From NCBI GenBank assembly GCA_013339895.1, contig JABACO010000020.1, positions 7,909,122-7,973,121 on the forward strand: 64,000 bases of DNA. The letters are read 5' to 3'. The position numbers and the translations under genes were made by a program. The DNA comes from Ephydatia muelleri (lineage: Eukaryota; Porifera; Demospongiae; Spongillida; Spongillidae). The notes under the pieces are model-generated. The model did no database searches, was not told the origin of the DNA, and saw nothing but the letters and a program-made list of their open reading frames with translations. Position 1 is the first letter of the stretch. Each line of letters starts with the position of its first letter. Shown here in pieces: positions 53,664-64,000 of this stretch.

Positions 53664-53789
53664 TTTGTTTCACTGAGATTGCAAACTCAATCAACATGCC
53701 CTGTGCTGATGCGTCTATAATACCAGGGCCCAGCTGTATCTGCATGGGCCACGTCGTGGTGGTGGAGACAAAAGCGCTGCAGTTCTAGT
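53664..53789. repeat. Dispersed repeat, copy 2, at the satellite border
   Basis: Almost identical to 26255-26380 and directly followed by the first satellite monomer. Confidence 0.8.
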
Positions 53790-56700
53790 TCTTAGTACTA
53801 CTTTCATTCAATGCTACGATTAAATTGAAGTCACATCGGGCCAACAGGTGTTATACCGATGCTTAGATTGTGCAAGACTTGAATCGATGTACTGAAATTC
53901 AGTATCCATTTTTGGGGCACTTCTTCAGTTTCAGTACCACAGCTGTGAAGAGATAGACTACTTTTCAAGGGATTTTAGTACTACTTTCATTCAATACATC
54001 CAACGTAACGAAGTCACATCGGGCCAACAGGTGTTATACCGATGCTTTCATTGTGCAAGACTTGAATCGATGTACTGAAATTCAGTATCTACTTTTGGGG
54101 CACTTCTTCATTTTCAGTACCACAGCTGTGAAGAGATAGTCTACTTTTCAAGGGATGTTTGTACTACTTTCATTAAATGCATTCATTAAATTGAAGTCAC
54201 ATCGGGCCAACAGGTGTTATCCCGATGCTTTCATAGTGCAAGACTTGAATCGATGTACTGAAATTCAGTATACACTTTTGGGGCACTTCTTTAATGTCAG
54301 TACCACAGCTGTGAAGAGATAGTCTACTTTTCAAGGGATTTTAGTACTACTTTCATTCAATGCATCGATTAAATTGAAGTCACATCGGGCCAACAGGTGT
54401 TATACCGATGCTTTCATTGTGCAAGACTTGAATCGATGTACTGAAATTCAGTATCCACTTTTGGGGCACTTCTTCAATTTCAGTACCACAGCTGTGAAGA
54501 GATAGTCTACTTTTCAAGGGATTTTAGTACTACTTTCATTCAATGCATCGATTAAATTGAAGTCACATCGGGCCAACAGGTGTTATACCGATGCTTTCAT
54601 TGTGCAAGACTTGAATCGATGTACTGAAATTCAGTATCCACTTTTGGGGCACTTCTTCAATTTCAGTACCACAGCTGTGAAGAGATAGTCTACTTTTCAA
54701 GGGATTTTAGTACTACTTTCATTCAATACATCCAACGTAACGAAGTCACATCGGGCCAACAGGTGTTATACCGATGCTTTCATTGTGCAAGACTTGAATC
54801 GATGTACTGAAATTCAGTATCCACTTTTGGGGCACTTCTTCATTTTCAGTACCACAACTGTGAAGAGATAGTCTACTTTTCAAGGGATTTTGTACTACTT
54901 TCATTAAATGCATCCATTAAATTGAAGTCACATCGGGCCAACAGGTGTTATCCCGATGCTTTCATTGTGCAAGACTTGAATCGTTGTACTGAAATTCAGT
55001 ATCCACTTTTGGGGCACTTCTTCATTTTCAGTACCACAGCTGTGAAGAGATAGTCTACTTTTCAAGGGATTTTAGTACTACTTTCATTCAATACATCCTA
55101 CGTAACGAAGTCACATTCGGACAAACAGGTGTTATACCGATGCTTTCATTGTGCAAGACTTGAATCGATGTACTGAAATTCAGTATACACTTTTGGGGCA
55201 CTTCTTTAATGTCAGTACCACAGCTGTGAAGAGATAGTCTACTTTTCAAGGGATTTTAGTACTACTTTCATTCAATACATCCAACGTAACGAAGTCACAT
55301 CGGGCAAACAGGTGTTATACCGATGCTTTCATTGTGCAAGACTTGAATCGATGTACTGAAATTCAGTATCCACTTTTGGGGCACTTCTTCAGTTTCAGTA
55401 CCACAGCTGTGAAGAGATAGACTACTTTTCAAGGGATTTTAGTACTACTTTCATTCAATACATCCAACGTAACGAAGTCACATCGGGCCAACAGGTGTTA
55501 TACCGATGCTTTCATTGTGCAAGACTTGAATCGATGTACTGAAATTCAGTATCCACTTTTGGGGCACTTCTTCATTTTCAGTACCACAGCTGTGAAGAGA
55601 TAGTCTACTTTTCAAGGGATGTTTGTACTACTTTCATTAAATGCATTCATTAAATTGAAGTCACATCGGGCCAACAGGTGTTATCCCGATGCTTTCATAG
55701 TGCAAGACTTGAATCGATGTACTGAAATTCAGTATACACTTTTGGGGCACTTCTTCAGTTTCAGTACCACAACTGTGAAGAGATAGTCTACTTTTCAAGG
55801 GATTTTTGTACTACTTTCATTAAATGCATCCATTAAATTGAAGTCACATCGGGCCAACAGGTGTTATCCCGATGCTTTCATTGTGCAAGACTTGAATCGT
55901 TGTACTGAAATTCAGTATCCACTTTTGGGGCACTTCTTCATTTTCAGTACCACAGCTGTGAAGAGATAGTCTACTTTTCAAGGGATGTTTAGTACTACTT
56001 TCATTAAATGCATCCATTAAATTGAAGTCACATCGGGCCAACAGGTGTTATCCCGATGCTTTCATAGTGCAAGACTTGAATCGATGTACTGAAATTCAGT
56101 ATACACTTTTGGGGCACTTCTTAATGTCAGTACCACAGCTGTGAAGAGATAGTCTACTTTTCAAGGGATTTTAGTACTACTTTCATTCAATGCATCGATT
56201 AAATTGAAGTCACATCGGGCCAACAGGTGTTATACCGATGCTTTCATTGTGCAAGACTTGAATCGATGTACTGAAATTCAGTATCCACTTTTGGGGCACT
56301 TCTTCAATTTCAGTACCACAGCTGTGAAGAGATAGTCTACTTTTCAAGGGATTTTAGTACTACTTTCATTCAATGCATCCATTAAATTGAAGTCACATCG
56401 GGCCAACAGGTGTTATACCGATGCTTTCATTGTGCAAGACTTGAATCGATGTACTGAAATTCAGTATCCACTTTTGGGGCACTTCTTCAATTTCAGTACC
56501 ACAGCTGTGAAGAGATAGTCTACTTTTCAAGGGATTTTAGTACTACTTTCATTCAATACATCCAACGTAACGAAGTCACATCGGGCCAACAGGTGTTATA
56601 CCGATGCTTTCATTGTGCAAGACTTGAATCGATGTACTGAAATTCAGTATCCACTTTTGGGGCACTTCTTCATTTTCAGTACCACAGCTGTGAAGAGATA

Positions 56701-59700
56701 GTCTACTTTTCAAGGGATTTTAGTACTACTTTCATTCAATGCATCCATTAAATTGAAGTCACATCGGGCCAACAGGTGTTATCCCGATGCTTTCATTGTG
56801 CAAGACTTGAATCGATGTACTGAAATTCAGTATCCACTTTTGGGGCACTTCTTCATTTTCAGTACCACAGCTGTGAAGAGATAGTCTACTTTTCAAGGGA
56901 TTTTAGTACTACTTTCATTCAATACATCCTACGTAACGAAGTCACATCGGGCCAACAGGTGTTATACCGATGCTTTCATTGTGCAAGACTTGAATCGATG
57001 TACTGAAATTCAGTATCCACTTTTGGGGCACTTCTTCATTTTCAGTACCACAAGCTGTGAAGAGATAGTCTACTTTTCAAGGGATTTTAGTACTACTTTC
57101 ATTCAATGCATCCATTAAATTGAAGTCACATCGGGCCAACAGGTGTTATCCCGATGCTTTCATTGTGCAAGACTTGAATCGATGTACTGAAATTCAGTAT
57201 CCACTTTTGGGGCACTTCTTCATTTTCAGTACCACAGCTGTGAAGAGATAGTCTACTTTTCAAGGGATTTTAGTACTACTTTCATTCAATACATCCTACG
57301 TAACGAAGTCACATTCGGGCCAACAGGTGTTATACCGATGCTTTCATTGTGCAAGACTTGAATCGATGTACTGAAATTCAGTATACACTTTTGGGGCACT
57401 TCTTCATTTCAGTACCACAGCTGTGAAGAGATAGTCTACTTTTCAAGGGATTTTAGTACTACTTTCATTCAATACATCCAACGTAACTGAAGTCACATCG
57501 GGCCAACAGGTGTTATACCGATGCTTTCATTGTGCAAGACTTGAATCGATGTACTGAAATTCAGTATCCACTTTTGGGGCACTTCTTCAGTTTCAGTACC
57601 ACAGCTGTGAAGAGATAGTCTACTTTTCAAGGGATTTTAGTACTACTTTCATTCAATACATCCAACGTAACGAAGTCACATCGGGCCAACAGGTGTTATA
57701 CCGATGCTTTCATTGTGCAAGACTTGAATCGATGTACTGAAATTCAGTATCCACTTTTGGGGCACTTCTTCATTTTCAGTACCACAGCTGTGAAGAGATA
57801 GTCTACTTTTCAAGGGATGTTTAGTACTACTTTCATTCAATGCATCCATTAAATTGAAGTCACATCGGGCCAACAGGTGTTATCCCGATGCTTTCATTGT
57901 GCAAGACTTGAATCGATGTACTGAAATTCAGTATACACTTTTGGGGCACTTCTTCAGTTTCAGTACCACAGCTGTGAAGAGATAGTCTACTTTTCAAGGG
58001 ATTTTAGTACTACTTTCATTCAATACATCCAACGTAACGAAGTCACATCGGGCCAACAGGTGTTATACCGATGCTTTCATTGTGCAAGACTTGAATCGAT
58101 GTACTGAAATTCAGTATCCACTTTTGGGGCACTTCTTCAGTTTCAGTACCACAGCTGTGAAGAGATAGTCTACTTTTCAAGGGATTTTAGTACTACTTTC
58201 ATTCAATACATCCAACGTAACGAAGTCACATCGGGCCAACAGGTGTTATACCGATGCTTTCATTGTGCAAGACTTGAATCGATGTACTGAAATTCAGTAT
58301 CCACTTTTGGGGCACTTCTTCATTTTCAGTACCACAGCTGTGAAGAGATAGTCTACTTTTCAAGGGATTTTAGTACTACTTTCATTCAATGCATCCATTA
58401 AATTGAAGTCACATCGGGCCAACAGGTGTTATCCCGATGCTTTCATTGTGCAAGACTTGAATCGATGTACTGAAATTCAGTATACACTTTTGGGGCACTT
58501 CTTCATTTCAGTACCACAGCTGTGAAGAGATAGTCTACTTTTCAAGGGATTTTAGTACTACTTTCATTCAATACATCCAACGTAACGAAGTCACATCGGG
58601 CCAACAGGTGTTATACCGATGCTTTCATTGTGCAAGACTTGAATCGATGTACTGAAATTCAGTATCCACTTTTGGGGCACTTCTTCAGTTTCAGTACCAC
58701 AGCTGTGAAGAGATAGTCTACTTTTCAAGGGATTTTAGTACTACTTTCATTCAATACATCCATTAAATTGAAGTCACATCGGGCCAACAGGTGTTATCCC
58801 GATGCTTTCATTGTGCAAGACTTGAATCGATGTACTGAAATTCAGTATACACTTTTGGGGCACTTCTTCAGTTTCAGTACCACAGCTGTGAAGAGATAGT
58901 CTACTTTTCAAGGGATTTTAGTACTACTTTCATTCAATACATCCAACGTAACGAAGTCACATCGGGCCAACAGGTGTTATACCGATGCTTTCATTGTGCA
59001 AGACTTGAATCGATGTACTGAAATTCAGTATACACTTTTGGGGCACTTCTTCAGTTTCAGTACCACAGCTGTGAAGAGATAGTCTACTTTTCAAGGGATT
59101 TTAGTACTACTTTCATTCAATACATCCAACGTAACGAAGTCACATCGGGCCAACAGGTGTTATACCGATGCTTTCATTGTGCAAGACTTGAATCGATGTA
59201 CTGAAATTCAGTATCCACTTTTGGGGCACTTCTTCATTTTCAGTACCACAGCTGTGAAGAGATAGTCTACTTTTCAAGGGATTTTAGTACTACTTTCATT
59301 CAATGCATCCATTAAATTGAAGTCACATCGGGCCAACAGGTGTTATCCCGATGCTTTCATTGTGCAAGACTTGAATCGATGTACTGAAATTCAGTATACA
59401 CTTTTGGGGCACTTCTTCAGTTTCAGTACCACAGCTGTGAAGAGATAGTCTACTTTTCAAGGGATTTTAGTACTACTTTCATTCAATACATCCAACGTAA
59501 CGAAGTCACATCGGGCCAACAGGTGTTATACCGATGCTTTCATTGTGCAAGACTTGAATCGATGTACTGAAATTCAGTATCCACTTTTGGGGCACTTCTT
59601 CAGTTTCAGTACCACAGCTGTGAAGAGATAGTCTACTTTTCAAGGGATTTTAGTACTACTTTCATTCAATACATCCAACGTAACTGAAGTCACATCGGGC

Positions 59701-62700
59701 CAACAGGTGTTATACCGATGCTTTCATTGTGCAAGACTTGAATCGATGTACTGAAATTCAGTATCCACTTTTGGGGCACTTCTTCATTTTCAGTACCACA
59801 GCTGTGAAGAGATAGTCTACTTTTCAAGGGATTTTAGTACTACTTTCATTCAATGCATCCATTAAATTGAAGTCACATCGGGCCAACAGGTGTTATCCCG
59901 ATGCTTTCATTGTGCAAGACTTGAATCGATGTACTGAAATTCAGTATACACTTTTGGGGCACTTCTTCAGTTTCAGTACCACAGCTGTGAAGAGATAGTC
60001 TACTTTTCAAGGGATTTTAGTACTACTTTCATTCAATACATCCACGTAACTGAAGTCACATCGGGCCAACAGGTGTTATCCCGATGCTTTCATAGTGCAA
60101 GACTTGAATCGATGTACTGAAATTCAGTATACACTTTTGGGGCACTTCTTCATGTTCAGTACCACAGCTGTGAAGAGATAGTCTACTTTTCAAGGGATTT
60201 TAGTACTACTTTCATTCAATACATCCAACGTAACGAAGTCACATCGGGCCAACAGGTGTTATACCGATGCTTTCATTGTGCAAGACTTGAATCGATGTAC
60301 TGAAATTCAGTATCCACTTTTGGGGCACTTCTTCAGTTTCAGTACCACAGCTGTGAAGAGATAGTCTACTTTTCAAGGGATTTTAGTACTACTTTCATTC
60401 AATACATCCATTAAATTGAAGTCACATCGGGCCAACAGGTGTTATCCCGATGCTTTCATTGTGCAAGACTTGAATCGATGTACTGAAATTCAGTATACTC
60501 TTTTGGGGCACTTCTTCAGTTTCAGTACCACAGCTGTGAAGAGATAGTCTACTTTTCAAGGGATTTTAGTACTACTTTCATTCAATACATCCAACGTAAC
60601 GAAGTCACATCGGGCCAACAGGTGTTATACCGATGCTTTCATTGTGCAAGACTTGAATCGATGTACTGAAATTCAGTATACACTTTTGGGGCACTTCTTC
60701 AGTTTCAGTACCACAGCTGTGAAGAGATAGTCTACTTTTCAAGGGATTTTAGTACTACTTTCATTCAATACATCCAACGTAACGAAGTCACATCGGGCCA
60801 ACAGGTGTTATACCGATGCTTTCATTGTGCAAGACTTGAATCGATGTACTGAAATTCAGTATCCACTTTTGGGGCACTTCTTCATTTTCAGTACCACAGC
60901 TGTGAAGAGATAGTCTACTTTTCAAGGGATTTTAGTACTACTTTCATTCAATGCATCCATTAAATTGAAGTCACATCGGGCCAACAGGTGTTATCCCGAT
61001 GCTTTCATTGTGCAAGACTTGAATCGATGTACTGAAATTCAGTATACACTTTTGGGGCACTTCTTCAGTTTCAGTACCACAGCTGTGAAGAGATAGTCTA
61101 CTTTTCAAGGGATTTTAGTACTACTTTCATTCAATACATCCAACGTAACGAAGTCACATCGGGCCAACAGGTGTTATACCGATGCTTTCATTGTGCAAGA
61201 CTTGAATCGATGTACTGAAATTCAGTATCCACTTTTGGGGCACTTCTTCAGTTTCAGTACCACAGCTGTGAAGAGATAGTACTACTTTTCAAGGGATTTT
61301 AGTACTACTTTCATTCAATACATCCAACGTAACGAAGTCACATCGGGCCAACAGGTGTTATACCGATGCTTTCATTGTGCAAGACTTGAATCGATGTACT
61401 GAAATTCAGTATCCACTTTTGGGGCACTTCTTCATTTTCAGTACCACAGCTGTGAAGAGATAGTCTACTTTTCAAGGGATGTTTAGTACTACTTTCATTA
61501 AATGCATCATTAAATTGAAGTCACATCGGGCCAACAGGTGTTATCCCGATGCTTTCATTAGTGCAAGACTTGAATCGATGTACTGAAATTCAGTATACAC
61601 TTTTGGGGCACTTCTTCAGTTTCAGTACCACAGCTGTGAAGAGATAGTCTACTTTTCAAGGGATTTTAGTACTACTTTCATTCAATACATCCAACGTAAC
61701 GAAGTCACATCGGGCCAACAGGTGTTATACCGATGCTTTCATTGTGCAAGACTTGAATCGATGTACTGAAATTCAGTATCCACTTTTGGGGCACTTCTTC
61801 AGTTTCAGTACCACAGCTGTGAAGAGATAGACTACTTTTCAAGGGATTTTAGTACTACTTTCATTCAATACATCCAACGTAACGAAGTCACATCGGGCCA
61901 ACAGGTGTTATACCGATGCTTTCATTGTGCAAGACTTGAATCGATGTACTGAAATTCAGTATCTACTTTTGGGGCACTTCTTCATTTTCAGTACCACAGC
62001 TGTGAAGAGATAGTCTACTTTTCAAGGGATTTTAGTACTACTTTCATTCAATGCATCCATTAAATTGAAGTCACATCGGGCCAACAGGTGTTATCCCGAT
62101 GCTTTCATTGTGCAAGACTTGAATCGATGTACTGAAATTCAGTATACACTTTTGGGGCACTTCTTCATTTCAGTACCACAGCTGTGAAGAGATAGTCTAC
62201 TTTTCAAGGGATTTTAGTACTACTTTCATTCAATACATCCAACGTAACGAAGTCACATCGGGCCAACAGGTGTTATACCGATGCTTTCATTGTGCAAGAC
62301 TTGAATCGATGTACTGAAATTCAGTATCCACTTTTGGGGCACTTCTTCAGTTTCAGTACCACAGCTGTGAAGAGATAGTCTACTTTTCAAGGGATTTTAG
62401 TACTACTTTCATTCAATACATCCATTAAATTGAAGTCACATCGGGCCAACAGGTGTTATACCGATGCTTTCATTGTGCAAGACTTGAATCGATGTACTGA
62501 AATTCAGTATCCACTTTTGGGGCACTTCTTCAGTTTCAGTACCACAGCTGTGAAGAGATAGTCTACTTTTCAAGGGATTTTAGTACTACTTTCATTCAAT
62601 ACATCCAACGTAACGAAGTCACATCGGGCCAACAGGTGTTATACCGATGCTTTCATTGTGCAAGACTTGAATCGATGTACTGAAATTCAGTATACACTTT

Positions 62701-64000
62701 TGGGGCACTTCTTCAGTTTCAGTACCACAGCTGTGAAGAGATAGTCTACTTTTCAAGGGATTTTAGTACTACTTTCATTCAATACATCCAACGTAACGAA
62801 GTCACATCGGGCCAACAGGTGTTATACCGATGCTTTCATTGTGCAAGACTTGAATCGATGTACTGAAATTCAGTATCCACTTTTGGGGCACTTCTTCAAT
62901 TTCAGTACCACAGCTGTGAAGAGATAGTCTACTTTTCAAGGGATTTTAGTACTACTTTCATTCAATGCATCCATTAAATTGAAGTCACATCGGGCCAACA
63001 GGTGTTATCCCGATGCTTTCATTGTGCAAGACTTGAATCGATTGTACTGAAATTCAGTATACACTTTTGGGGCACTTCTTCAGTTTCAGTACCACAGCTG
63101 TGAAGAGATAGTCTACTTTTCAAGGGATTTTAGTACTACTTTCATTCAATACATCCAACGTAACGAAGTCACATCGGGCCAACAGGTGTTATACCGATGC
63201 TTTCATTGTGCAAGACTTGAATCGATGTACTGAAATTCAGTATCCACTTTTGGGGCACTTCTTCAGTTTCAGTACCACAGCTGTGAAGAGATAGTACTAC
63301 TTTTCAAGGGATTTTAGTACTACTTTCATTCAATACATCCAACGTAACGAAGTCACATCGGGCCAACAGGTGTTATACCGATGCTTTCATTGTGCAAGAC
63401 TTGAATCGATGTACTGAAATTCAGTATCCACTTTTGGGGCACTTCTTCATTTTCAGTACCACAGCTGTGAAGAGATAGTCTACTTTTCAAGGGATTTTAG
63501 TACTACTTTCATTCAATGCATCCATTAAATTGAAGTCACATCGGGCCAACAGGTGTTATCCCGATGCTTTCATTGTGCAAGACTTGAATCGATGTACTGA
63601 AATTCAGTATACACTTTTGGGGCACTTCTTCATTTCAGTACCACAGCTGTGAAGAGATAGTCTACTTTTCAAGGGATTTTAGTACTACTTTCATTCAATA
63701 CATCCAACGTAACGAAGTCACATCGGGCCAACAGGTGTTATACCGATGCTTTCATTGTGCAAGACTTGAATCGATGTACTGAAATTCAGTATACACTTTT
63801 GGGGCACTTCTTCAGTTTCAGTACCACAGCTGTGAAGAGATAGTCTACTTTTCAAGGGATTTTAGTACTACTTTCATTCAATACATCCAACGTAACGAAG
63901 TCACATCGGGCCAACAGGTGTTATACCGATGCTTTCATTGTGCAAGACTTGAATCGATGTACTGAAATTCAGTATCCACTTTTGGGGCACTTCTTCAGTT
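53790..64000. repeat. Satellite DNA array, monomer about 183 bp, about 55 copies
   Basis: All monomers share gaagtcacatcgggccaaca, tgcaagacttgaatcgatgt and gaagagatagtctacttttc. Type A has aatacatccaacgtaacgaa with ttataccgatg. Type B has aatgcatccattaaattgaa with ttatcccgatg and mostly cagtatacac. In the right half B monomers recur mainly every 544-553 bp, that is an A-A-B trimer, with occasional 1-, 2- or 5-monomer gaps. The left half is less regular. Short ORFs inside are by-products. The array continues past the window. The length is close to a nucleosome repeat, as in many centromeric or pericentromeric satellites. Confidence 0.97.

Noticed and set aside
55844-57873. 65-residue minus-strand ORFs repeated in the satellite
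   Set aside because: They occur only where B-type monomers happen to lack a stop; no start context or conservation beyond the repeat.
53790-64000. Regular direct repeats that might suggest a CRISPR array
   Set aside because: The units are 183 bp, contiguous, without unique spacers and eukaryotic in context. It is satellite DNA.
1-64000. tRNA and rRNA genes
   Set aside because: Looked for T-arm (ggttcgaatcc-like) and conserved rRNA stretches by eye; none convincing. tRNA-like sequences found are retroelement primer sites.

Overview
The window is eukaryotic and almost certainly from a marine invertebrate, most likely a sponge. Reading frames are split by GT..AG introns, several only about 55-65 bp long. 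The recognisable genes are a 26S proteasome ATPase, an Ig/fibronectin-III membrane receptor and a secreted jellyroll-like protein. Everything else is transposable elements, most of them frame-broken. The species call is inference from gene style and compact introns; no sequence search could be run.

Layout. 1-2474: multi-exon, frame-broken transposase-like gene. 2691-3860 minus: Cys-rich uncharacterised gene plus a partial duplicate. 4605-10542: complete but decayed BEL/Pao LTR retrotransposon with 5-bp target duplication. 10543-12323: inverted repeat with about 700-bp arms. 12623-14388: THAP plus DDE transposase of ISL2EU/Harbinger type. 14589-15395: short inverted-repeat element inserted at the edge of a RecQ-type helicase fragment (15396-15830). 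16.3-25.4 kb: microsatellites, a 24-bp minisatellite, a Kolobok-like transposase remnant, two TTAA-flanked miniature elements and a segmental duplication. 26720-31270: secreted-protein gene with a long first intron. 27.8-33.9 kb: chromodomain fragment, TA-flanked miniature element, Ty3/gypsy pol remnant and a LINE ORF1-like ORF. 34307-35727 minus: Ig/FN3 receptor. 38156-39429 minus: 3' part of PSMC1 (Rpt2). 39.6-43.7 kb: palindromic CACTG element, two Ty3/gypsy gag remnants and a piggyBac pseudogene.

44100-52766 is the most interesting structure: a Ginger1-like DNA transposon with long terminal inverted repeats, TGT..ACA ends and a matching 4-bp ACGG target duplication. Its intron-containing gene encodes a retrovirus-type integrase with GPY/F motif, then a Ulp1/C48-type cysteine protease, then a PHD finger. 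Its third exon is split by a nested 5573-bp CACTG..CAGTG element flanked by TA, which itself carries a gene fragment, minisatellites and a 5'-truncated LINE.

53790-64000 is a satellite array of about 183-bp monomers (roughly 55 copies, running off the right edge). Two monomer types are arranged mostly as a trimer of about 547 bp. A dispersed repeat lies directly at its left border.

Functionally the window is a heterochromatin-like, TE-dense region next to satellite DNA. Truncation of the proteasome gene and widespread C-to-T type decay in repeats suggest it no longer carries many active host genes. The receptor and secreted-protein genes look intact in the parts that can be read. Exon borders are deduced by eye from GT/AG sites plus reading frame and should be treated as approximate to a few bases.
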